Of a DNA stretch of 64,000 nt, positions 17,881-24,390 are shown piece after piece. The DNA is taken from the NCBI GenBank assembly GCA_010023045.1, contig RGJX01000001.1:35318-99317 (forward strand). The letters run 5' to 3'. Source of the stretch: Actinomycetota bacterium. GTDB lineage: Bacteria; Actinomycetota; Actinomycetes; Nanopelagicales; Nanopelagicaceae. Below the pieces are notes generated by a model. It searched no databases and was not told the origin of the DNA. It saw only the letters and a list, made by a program, of their open reading frames with translations. The first letter of the stretch is position 1. Each line of letters begins with the position of its first letter. Position numbers and translations under genes: made by a program.

Positions 17881-18686
17881 TAGTCATTACGCCCAAGTTT
17901 CACCGATAAGAAGTACCAGGCCACCACGATACCGAGGGCAAAACCTCCAAGAAGAGCCACTCCAGGTCTATCGAAGAAGAAGAGATTGGCGATAATCCCA
18001 CTCAACCAACTCCACATTAGGAAGAACTCCGGCACTGCGCGACTAGCTCCAAGAGAGCGTCGCTCTTTGGGCAGCGCAAAATTAAGTAAGGCCATCAAAC
18101 CCATTCCGGTTAATAGCCAACCAAAGGTATTTGAGATTGGAATCTCAGGTTGAAATGGAACCGTTGAGCCAGAAATTTCCCAAGTCCATCGCCCTGCTGA
18201 AACCATCTGTGGATCCAAGAAGAGATCCCAAGCCATTAATCCATAACCACCAACAAGAAAAACCCATCGCGGTGCGATTCTTCTAGCTGCGAGGAAAATT
18301 GGATGGGCCATCATTAGCCAGGCAAAGGGCACAACTAGTGGCACTCCGTAAATTTGATAACCCAACGAGCCTGAATATTCGTAAGTTCCAAACGGCCAAC
18401 CAGTTCGCATTCCTATCTGTTCGACAAAGAGGGCATAAAAAAACGTGATTGCTAGAAAACGAATTGCGTATGCAAGGCGATAAGCAAAGAGTGCGTGTAG
18501 CAACATGGCGCCAGCGCACCAATAAACAGTCGAAATAGTCACGAGACGAAGCGGTTCACCATCTAGAAGTGGATAAGAAATCTGTAGGCCAATCGCCACG
18601 GTTAAAACTGCAATTAATAGGAAGTTTTGAAAAGGAGTTATACGACGACGCGAATCCCGTCTGGGCCGGAAGTTGCGAATCGACAT
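17880..18686 (-). CDS. cruF: CruF-type carotenoid 1',2'-hydratase (DUF422)
   Basis: 268-aa membrane protein with seven or eight helices and clear carotenoid-synthesis (PF04240/DUF422) sequence: FVEQIGMRTGWPFGTYEYS, GVPLVVPFAWLMMAHP, and AWDLFLDPQMV. CruF adds water to the C-1',2' double bond of an acyclic psi end, for example of gamma-carotene or lycopene, giving a tertiary hydroxyl. The gene overlaps the glycosyltransferase by one base and follows the CrtA-like gene by 25 bp, supporting one transcript dedicated to end-group decoration. Confidence 0.9.
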   Translation of the reverse strand: MSIRNFRPRRDSRRRITPFQNFLLIAVLTVAIGLQISYPLLDGEPLRLVTISTVYWCAGAMLLHALFAYRLAYAIRFLAITFFYALFVEQIGMRTGWPFGTYEYSGSLGYQIYGVPLVVPFAWLMMAHPIFLAARRIAPRWVFLVGGYGLMAWDLFLDPQMVSAGRWTWEISGSTVPFQPEIPISNTFGWLLTGMGLMALLNFALPKERRSLGASRAVPEFFLMWSWLSGIIANLFFFDRPGVALLGGFALGIVVAWYFLSVKLGRND

Positions 18687-18711
18687 GGGTCAATTCTGCC
18701 TTAATCGCCGG

Positions 18712-19380
18712 CTAGAGCACTCCAGATGAACTTATCAGCGCAAATCGGCCGAACAACTCTTCGGCATACCATTTCTCGCGAGCTGTAGCTGCGATAACTT
18801 CTTTATGAGCCTCACCCCGATAGGCAAAGTAACTAATCGTCTTTGGGTCTTCCCAGATCGAAAAAGTTCCTTGTAGTCCCAGTGGCGCTTCACCAATTCC
18901 AATTGCGCTGATTAAACCTGGAGCGCTCCTCAAACTCTTCGTTACGGGAGGTACAGAGCTCCAAAATAGAAAATTCTTACGCCACTTGATTCGAGCTCTC
19001 GTTATCGCAACAACCTTGCCATTCCAATCTATCGGAGCGATTTCTGATTTGAATGGATTCTTTCTAGACCACTTACCATGGACTGCGATTGGCTTAAGAG
19101 TCGCCTCAAACTTCTCGATAGATTTTCCATTCCAGTTTTTTATCAACTTAGAATTTTCGAATTCAGCTAACCCCTGATCTTCAATGTTTATTAATAGTCC
19201 CCATCGGCTTGGATCTGCATCTCGAGGAGTAAAAGTCTCTCCCTTTCCTGTTCCCAATAATTTCCAGAATGAGATACTGGGATTTCTTCTTAGCGCACGT
19301 CTATCAAGAGCCATACGAAGTATCGCCCAAAGAAAGTACTTACGTGGAACTCTCCAAAAATAGACTTTTGTAGTCATCAC
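18712..19380 (-). CDS. CrtA-like carotenoid monooxygenase (spheroidene monooxygenase family)
   Basis: 222-aa soluble protein whose C-terminal half carries the CrtA family blocks: ITRARIKWRKNFLFWSSVPPV, IGIGEAPLGLQGTFSIW and FAYRGEAHKEVI with WYAEELFGRF. In purple bacteria CrtA puts a keto group at C-2 of a 1-methoxylated acyclic carotenoid; related enzymes hydroxylate. Here it lies directly before CruF in an operon with a glycosyltransferase and desaturase, so oxidation next to the CruF hydroxyl is the natural prediction. It overlaps the upstream hydrolase gene by 4 bp. Family call is firm; exact product is inferred. Confidence 0.83.
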   Translation of the reverse strand: MMTTKVYFWRVPRKYFLWAILRMALDRRALRRNPSISFWKLLGTGKGETFTPRDADPSRWGLLINIEDQGLAEFENSKLIKNWNGKSIEKFEATLKPIAVHGKWSRKNPFKSEIAPIDWNGKVVAITRARIKWRKNFLFWSSVPPVTKSLRSAPGLISAIGIGEAPLGLQGTFSIWEDPKTISYFAYRGEAHKEVIAATAREKWYAEELFGRFALISSSGVL

Positions 19381-20162
19381 AATTTAGCAGTCTCTCTAAT
19401 TGCGGCGATTACATCCTGGGGGCTATCCCACATGGGGGCATGTCCGGTATTAGGAAAGATAATCCACTTAGCATGAGCTGGTGCGATTGAGCGTTCTTGG
19501 CAAGTAGTTTCAGGGAGCGTGCGATCAGTATCACCAAAAATAATTGTCACGGGAATCTGCTCTGGAATTTTTCCATCGAAACGTTTCATCAACATCCCAT
19601 CCCAGGCAGGGTAATAGCCATCTGCCTTTGCCATCGCAGTTACTGCGTCTAGACAGAGTTCATAAGAGAATTCATTCCATCTTGGGCTCACATCAGCAAA
19701 ACCGAGCTTGCGCGCTGCTTCAAAATGCAGCGCTGTTGGCGCCAATTTGCTAGTCGATCGAGCTAGAAATCTTGCTAGCGCTGTTGCGGGATAGCGCACG
19801 TTGTAAGGGTTTAGCCAAAGACCCGCGGGAGCAAGGCCGGTCACGCTCTTCACTCGCTCGGGGGCAGAACTTGCAATCTCAAGTGCAACCCAACCACCCA
19901 GAGAGTTACCAACGACATGGAATTCTTCTAAGCCCAACTCACTCATTTCATTAAGCGCGGAAAGGGCCAAGCTATGTGGATCCATAGGCGCCCCTTTAAT
20001 CAACGGGGTATCTCCATGTCCAGGTAGATCTACTAACACAACTTTGAAGTGCTGGGCTAGCTCGCTTTGGATCGGTTTCCATGCAGTACTTGCCGATCCC
20101 ATGCCATGAATTAGCAATAACGGTTCACCTTCACCAAATACTTTTTGACTAAGGCGTTGCAT
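19377..20162 (-). CDS. Alpha/beta hydrolase
   Basis: 261-aa alpha/beta hydrolase with oxyanion HGMGSAS near residue 19, nucleophile elbow GNSLGGWVA (Ser near 86), a late acidic residue in IFGDTDRTLP and catalytic His in NTGHAPMWDSP. The triad appears complete. It is embedded in the carotenoid decoration operon (1-bp overlap upstream, 4-bp overlap downstream). It could act on a carotenoid ester or be a general esterase; no substrate can be read from the sequence. Confidence 0.85.
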   Translation of the reverse strand: MQRLSQKVFGEGEPLLLIHGMGSASTAWKPIQSELAQHFKVVLVDLPGHGDTPLIKGAPMDPHSLALSALNEMSELGLEEFHVVGNSLGGWVALEIASSAPERVKSVTGLAPAGLWLNPYNVRYPATALARFLARSTSKLAPTALHFEAARKLGFADVSPRWNEFSYELCLDAVTAMAKADGYYPAWDGMLMKRFDGKIPEQIPVTIIFGDTDRTLPETTCQERSIAPAHAKWIIFPNTGHAPMWDSPQDVIAAIRETAKL

Positions 20163-20650
20163 CAGTCGCCAACTACCGCATCAGTACCGCCAGTTACTCT
20201 AAGTAGTTCATCAAAGCTAGTTGGAAAAACTGTATGGGGATGGCCAGCGGCAGCCCAAACTTCTTCATATTCACCAAGCGCTCTATCAATCAAAATTATT
20301 TCAGGGGCGTTTAGCCAACCGACTGGGGCAACTCCACCTACAGAGTATCCCGAGACATTCTTAACGTAGTCTGCATCGGCTCTTCCAAGTCCTTCTACTC
20401 CTAGATCCCTTGATACCAAATCAGTGTTTACGCGATGCCGACCTGAGGTCACTATCAAAAGTGGATTGCCGCTTGGAAGTTTGAAGACGATTGAGGAAGC
20501 TATCTGTCCCACTTGTATGCCAAGTGCCGTTGCCGCATCTTGTGCAGTGCGCGCGCTATCAGAGAGAACTTTTATCTCGCCTGACATCTCATTGCGTTTT
20601 ATTGCCTCAGCGGCACGCTTTACTGCAGCCTTTTCTAATATGCCGTCCAC
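20162..20650 (-). CDS. YbaK/EbsC-family aminoacyl-tRNA deacylase
   Basis: 162-aa protein of the YbaK/ProX editing family, which removes wrongly attached amino acids (such as Cys or Ala) from tRNA-Pro. Family blocks visible: VFKLPSGNPLLIVTSGRHRV with the catalytic-region Lys, GYSVGGVAPVGW, and VWAAAGHPHTVFPTSFDELLRVTGG. It is a free-standing trans-editing type without a synthetase domain. ATG 20650 is 13 bp after the stop of the exporter gene, and its stop overlaps the hydrolase start by one base, so it may share the carotenoid transcript by position only. Confidence 0.85.
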   Translation of the reverse strand: MDGILEKAAVKRAAEAIKRNEMSGEIKVLSDSARTAQDAATALGIQVGQIASSIVFKLPSGNPLLIVTSGRHRVNTDLVSRDLGVEGLGRADADYVKNVSGYSVGGVAPVGWLNAPEIILIDRALGEYEEVWAAAGHPHTVFPTSFDELLRVTGGTDAVVGD

Positions 20651-20663
20651 TTCTAAATTCTAT

Positions 20664-21410
20664 TCAAAAGAGCCATGTCTCAATGAGAGTGAAGGCGGCT
20701 ATGGCAAATACGGTGTATGCAAATGCACGTTTTAAAGATTGCGGGCTCATCGAAGTACTCCGTTTGGCAGCTAACGTTGAGATTAGGACCGCAACTACCG
20801 CGATGAGGATTGGTATTTCCCAGGAGACTTCCTCCCAATGACGGTAATGAGCAAAGAAGCCCGTGAGCGTGTTTATCGTGATTATGAAGAGCGAAGTACC
20901 TGCGGCTTTGGCGGGAGAGACGTTGTAAAAGAGGACCAAGATAGGGATTGCGATAAACCCTCCGCCGATACCGAAGAGACCCGTAAGTGCGCCCACCAAC
21001 AGCGATAAGCCAATCAGCGCAGGTAGGGGCATCTTCCGTTCACTTGATCCAGTGGGCGGCTTTAGCAGCATTGAAATTCCCGCAGAGATGAGAACTAGTG
21101 AAAAGCCGGTGAGGATAATTGATTCAGAGATCTTTGGGAGCACATAAGCTCCACCGAAATTTGTTGCTAATCCAATCGCCCAAATTGAGAGCGATTCTTT
21201 AACCAGAACATCCTTACTTTTGAACTTAGAGATAACTCCAGATAACGCCCCACTAAATACAATTATGAGTGAAGCAGTAGTTGCTTGCACCGGCGTCATT
21301 CCAAATACATAGATCAACATAGGAACAGCTACCATCGAGCCTCCGGCGCCAACAAAGCCCAAGATTGAACCGATGGCAACGCCACAGATGATGGCTAGGA
21401 GTATTTCCAC
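20664..21410 (-). CDS. TauE/SafE-family sulfite/organosulfur exporter
   Basis: 248-aa membrane protein with about eight helices in two homologous halves. Each half opens with the family's glycine-rich pattern: GFVGAGGSMVAVPMLIYVFG near residue 19 and GLFGIGGGFIAIPILVLFYN near 143. TauE/SafE proteins export sulfite, sulfoacetate or related anions. No sulfur genes are adjacent, so the substrate is unassigned. A terminator lies just upstream between it and the doxX-like gene, which marks it as the likely first gene of the seven-gene minus-strand run down to 15296. Confidence 0.87.
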   Translation of the reverse strand: MEILLAIICGVAIGSILGFVGAGGSMVAVPMLIYVFGMTPVQATTASLIIVFSGALSGVISKFKSKDVLVKESLSIWAIGLATNFGGAYVLPKISESIILTGFSLVLISAGISMLLKPPTGSSERKMPLPALIGLSLLVGALTGLFGIGGGFIAIPILVLFYNVSPAKAAGTSLFIITINTLTGFFAHYRHWEEVSWEIPILIAVVAVLISTLAAKRSTSMSPQSLKRAFAYTVFAIAAFTLIETWLF

Positions 21411-21431
21411 GAGGTAAAGGTAGCCTGAAAT

Positions 21432-21465
21432 AAATAAGACCCCTGAGAAGCCAGGGGTCTTATTT
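21432..21465 (-). terminator. Perfect 14-bp hairpin terminator after the doxX-like gene
   Basis: AAATAAGACCCCTG and its exact reverse complement flank a 6-base loop. On the minus strand the stem is followed by a T-rich run (TTATTTATTT), as expected for an intrinsic terminator ending the doxX-like transcript. There is no convergent gene, so the minus reading is the relevant one. Confidence 0.85.
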
Positions 21466-21493
21466 GTGACTCTTTATGTATTAGAGTTTTGTA

Positions 21494-21907
21494 TTAGAGG
21501 TTGAAGAATCCATCAGTGACCGCAGGACCGAAATCAACTCCGCTTCCAACCAATACGAAGATAATCAAGGCAGCGCCGGCAAGAGAGAGGTTCTTGAAGA
21601 AATTGATCATCTCACCTTGCTTGGCTTGCGGATCCTGGATGGTCCAGAAGTTATGCATCATAAATGCGGTTGGCACGAGGAAGAGCGCAAGAAGTAGCGC
21701 ACCGAGATCGGCGTAAACGCCAAAGACAATGTAGAGACCACCGATGATCAACATCAGGCCGGTCACTATGACCGCTAACTTGGCAGCCGGAACTTTCTTG
21801 AATTTGGCGTAGCCAGTCATGTCATTGAGCTTTGTGAGGTGTGCGATACCTGAGTTGATGAAGATCAACGCAAAGAGCACGCGACCGATTACCAGGAGAA
21901 TATCCAT
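21494..21907 (-). CDS. DoxX-family membrane protein
   Basis: 137-aa protein with four helices and DoxX family features: an N-terminal LVIGRVLFALIFINSGIAHL with the SGxxHL motif, a central KVPAAKLAVIVTG segment, and HNFWTIQDP. DoxX-like proteins are membrane subunits linked to redox and oxidative-stress functions; no specific reaction can be assigned. It is a single-gene unit, with its own upstream spacer (21908-21993) and a strong terminator behind it. Confidence 0.85.
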   Translation of the reverse strand: MDILLVIGRVLFALIFINSGIAHLTKLNDMTGYAKFKKVPAAKLAVIVTGLMLIIGGLYIVFGVYADLGALLLALFLVPTAFMMHNFWTIQDPQAKQGEMINFFKNLSLAGAALIIFVLVGSGVDFGPAVTDGFFNL

Positions 21908-21993
21908 TTAGTTTGCGTCCTTTCGAGACAGTTGGTTGAAGATTAAACCAATTTGCTTGAAGTTTCAACTATTTCGGCGTGTCGCAAAAGAAA

Positions 21994-22020
21994 ACCGCGC
22001 CTTTTTTTCAAAGGCGCGGT
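21994..22020 (-). terminator. Intrinsic terminator after the 5'-nucleotidase-like gene
   Basis: The inverted repeat ACCGCGCCTTT / AAAGGCGCGGT with a 5-base loop stands 18 bp behind the stop of the minus-strand gene. In that orientation the stem is followed by TTTTCTTTT. This is a classic rho-independent terminator. Confidence 0.88.
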
Positions 22021-22038
22021 CTCTTTTATTTCTAGCTT

Positions 22039-23919
22039 TTAGCCTACTTTTGTGATTCGTCCATCAGCTTTAGGAGTCTGGGTGACTCGCTTAGCTGCTA
22101 GATCTGCCTTGATTCCATCAACCAATATGTCTAGCAATAACTTGCCAGGGAATTTAGCGGTAGAAGGATTTAGCATCGTATAACCATCGCCTCCATAGAG
22201 CATGAAGTCGTTTGTGGCTACCGTGTAGGTCTTTGCATCTTTTGCGATTGCAGTTCCATCTAACTTAGTAACAGCAGTGATTCTTGATCCCACTGCTTTT
22301 GAAGTGTCGAAGGAGAACTTGAATCCAGAGATTTGCGGGAATCGACCACCGGATGGATGTTGCGAGACTCCATTTTCTAGAGCGGCCCAGAGCTGGGTTC
22401 CAGAAATTGTCGCAACAGCAACTGAGTTACCAAATGGAAGCACTGAGATTGCATCTCCGAGGGTCACATCAAATGGACCAGTAACCCCGGCTGCGGGGCG
22501 CTTGTAAGTTGTATCGACAGCTTTGTAAGTAGCCGCTGGGAAGGTATCGCGTAGACCGCCACCATTTGTTAGCGCAAAGTCAGTCTTCAATTCCTTGCGC
22601 ATCAAATCAGCGAGGTAATTACCCATTGGAGTTTCGCCAGCGCGCTCTACGGCAGGAGTACCGCCGCGTGGGAATAGTTCAGAAACTTGACCAATCTTTA
22701 CATCAAGTTTGGTCACCAGTTGATCCTTATATTTATTAACGAGCGCCGCACCAGCTGTATCAGCGGTTACACCCTTTAGGTCAGCGGTTGTTACGTAGTC
22801 GAGGGATGCTCCCTGGACTCTGCTTCCACTTACGCAGAGCTGGATACGGTTGTAACCAACACCAGCATTTGGGGTTTGTGCGATGAGAGTCGAGCCATAG
22901 CGAGCCGAAGTTCCCATGATGCTGCTGTAGCGCTGGTGGCTATGGCCACCAAGAACTGCTGCTGCACCCTTGATTCCCTTTGCGAGATCCAAGAGTTGGC
23001 CCTTTGCTAGCCCATCAGCGTTCTCTGACCAGCCGTAATGAAGTAGCGCTACAACAATGTCAGCGCCAGCGGACTTTGCATCCTTGATTGCTTGATTTAC
23101 GCCAGCAACCGAGGCGGAGATTTGTAAGGTCTTCTTCGCACCACTTGCATCTGTGTAATCGAGGTTTCCAGGGAAAATTACCTCAGGTGTCTCATCGGTA
23201 TTCATTCCGACAACGCCAACTTTTACTCCACCACGGTCGATAATCACATAACTCTTAGCTGCTTTTGTACCTGACTTAAGCGGCTCAAGGGAGCTGTAAT
23301 TAGATGCGACCCAGGCAAAATCAGAAGCGCCGATGACTTTCTGGACGTGAGCGATATTTCTATCATGCTCATGATTTCCAAATGTAGAGACATCGAACTT
23401 CATCAAATTCATTGATTCGATAGTTGGAAGTTCTTCGAATTGGCTTGAGATAGCCGGAGCTGCGCCAATATTGTCACCGCTTGAAAGAGTGATAGTTGAG
23501 GCAACAGCAGTTGCTGTGAAAGTCTTGCTCCACTTTGCAGCAGGTGAGAAGCCATAAGCATTTACAGCCTGCACATTTACAGTTGCAGAGGTCTGTCCTT
23601 CAAGAATCGGTAGTCGAACCGAACCGGATGTGGTTGCAGGTACGACAACTGGACATGATCCTTGTCCACCGGTAACTACATAGTGAGTTACCGCAGGTGA
23701 TGCGCTAACAGGATTGAATCGGACACGGATACCGGCATCAGTTACATATGCCTTGGTGATGGTTGGTGCTGCAGGAACAGCATAGGTATTTGCTGAGGCC
23801 TGCGGGGAAGTGAGCACTACGAGAGCGGATATCACTAGCGCGAGGGAGCTTGTGATGGCAGAGAGACGTACGCGGAGGGAGTTGCCCTGGGCGGACGTGG
23901 ATGGCTTGTGTGTGATCAC
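22039..23919 (-). CDS. Secreted 5'-nucleotidase/UshA-like protein with FN3 domain, part of catalytic domain missing
   Basis: With GTG 23919 as start (626 aa), a Sec signal peptide (LSAITSSLALVISALVVLTSPQASA) leads, then one fibronectin type III domain (about residues 45-135), a calcineurin-type metallophosphatase domain (SSGDNIGAAP, FGNHEHDRN, LLHYGW, GGHSH) and a 5'-nucleotidase C-terminal domain (ETPMGNYLADLMRKE, FALTNGGGLR). Such enzymes dephosphorylate nucleotides outside the cell. The domain should begin with a D-x-H metal motif about 45-50 residues before SSGDNIG, but here the FN3 end runs straight into TITLSSGDN. So an in-frame block with metal ligands is missing: inactive enzyme, or artefact. 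The track's longer start reaches into the lexA-box promoter and is unlikely. Confidence 0.82.
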   Translation of the reverse strand: MITHKPSTSAQGNSLRVRLSAITSSLALVISALVVLTSPQASANTYAVPAAPTITKAYVTDAGIRVRFNPVSASPAVTHYVVTGGQGSCPVVVPATTSGSVRLPILEGQTSATVNVQAVNAYGFSPAAKWSKTFTATAVASTITLSSGDNIGAAPAISSQFEELPTIESMNLMKFDVSTFGNHEHDRNIAHVQKVIGASDFAWVASNYSSLEPLKSGTKAAKSYVIIDRGGVKVGVVGMNTDETPEVIFPGNLDYTDASGAKKTLQISASVAGVNQAIKDAKSAGADIVVALLHYGWSENADGLAKGQLLDLAKGIKGAAAVLGGHSHQRYSSIMGTSARYGSTLIAQTPNAGVGYNRIQLCVSGSRVQGASLDYVTTADLKGVTADTAGAALVNKYKDQLVTKLDVKIGQVSELFPRGGTPAVERAGETPMGNYLADLMRKELKTDFALTNGGGLRDTFPAATYKAVDTTYKRPAAGVTGPFDVTLGDAISVLPFGNSVAVATISGTQLWAALENGVSQHPSGGRFPQISGFKFSFDTSKAVGSRITAVTKLDGTAIAKDAKTYTVATNDFMLYGGDGYTMLNPSTAKFPGKLLLDILVDGIKADLAAKRVTQTPKADGRITKVG

Positions 23920-23938
23920 GGGCGGATACTCGCACCGC

Positions 23939-23962
23939 CTAGGTAAATAACTAGGTAAATAA
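23939..23962. repeat. Two tandem copies of a 12-bp repeat
   Basis: CTAGGTAAATAA occurs twice in direct succession, 20 bp before the 5'-nucleotidase-like start at GTG 23919. It may hold promoter or regulator sites, or be replication slippage. Confidence 0.6.
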
Positions 23963-24009
23963 GAGGCGAGCGGCTCGTGTCGGTTGGGCCAACATTCGTA
24001 GATCAGCAT

Positions 24010-24055
24010 TTGCAGCCTGTCAGGCCCCTTCGCTAGGGTTCGAACAAATGTTCGA
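24010..24055 (+). promoter_or_regulatory. SOS promoter with perfect LexA box over the start codon
   Basis: TCGAACAAATGTTCGA (24040-24055) is an exact match to the actinobacterial/mycobacterial LexA operator TCGAAC-N4-GTTCGA. It covers ATG 24048 of the DUF6504 gene. TTGCAG (24010-24015) and TAGGGT (24034-24039), 18 bp apart, make a plausible promoter whose start site would fall at or next to the ATG. LexA bound here would block both the -10 region and the transcription start, making the downstream dnaE2-dinB cassette damage-inducible. Confidence 0.88.
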
Positions 24056-24350
24056 AAATCCTAACCCACCCCAGATATACCTAATAGGCGGCGAGCCGGC
24101 TGAATTCACCTTCCGCGGCCAGCGCTTCCGTATCCATTCCGTTTTATCTTCTTGGCGCGAATCAGGTGGCTGGTGGAATCGAGCGAGCGATGGCTTCTAT
24201 CGCCCCGATGATGGTGCGCGCATTCTCTGGCGAGTAGAGGCAGCCCCGATTGGAACGATGGCGACCTTCGAGATTGAACGCGAAGAGGTTATCGATCCTC
24301 GTAATCCAATCTGGCGGATAAGGCCGACCTCAAGATCTGCCAGCGCTTAA
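24048..24350 (+). CDS. DUF6504 family small protein of the SOS mutagenesis cassette
   Basis: 100-aa soluble protein with the DUF6504 pattern: GGEPAEFTFRGQRFRIHSVLSSWRESGGWWN followed by ILWRVEAAPIG and FEIER. Homologs are common in Actinobacteria next to dnaE2/imuB genes; the biochemical role is unknown. Here it is the first gene after a LexA box, probably on a leaderless mRNA as no ribosome site can precede a start lying inside the operator. It ends 32 bp before dnaE2. Its constant position makes a partner or regulator of translesion synthesis likely, which is inference. Confidence 0.8.
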   Translation: MFENPNPPQIYLIGGEPAEFTFRGQRFRIHSVLSSWRESGGWWNRASDGFYRPDDGARILWRVEAAPIGTMATFEIEREEVIDPRNPIWRIRPTSRSASA

Positions 24351-24354
24351 AGAC

Positions 24355-24390
24355 ATGAGCTTAGGGACATGAGCTTAAAGACATGAGCTT
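24355..24390 (+). repeat. Triplicated 14-bp start region with two mini-ORFs before dnaE2
   Basis: ACATGAGCTTA is repeated three times at a 14-bp period, giving ATGs at 24355, 24369 and 24383. Only the last is the dnaE2 start. The first two open five-codon frames (MSLGT, MSLKT), each ending at a TGA that overlaps the next ATG (ATGA). Ribosomes ending one frame could restart on the next, so copy number of the repeat may tune DnaE2 output. It may equally be slippage debris. Confidence 0.7.
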
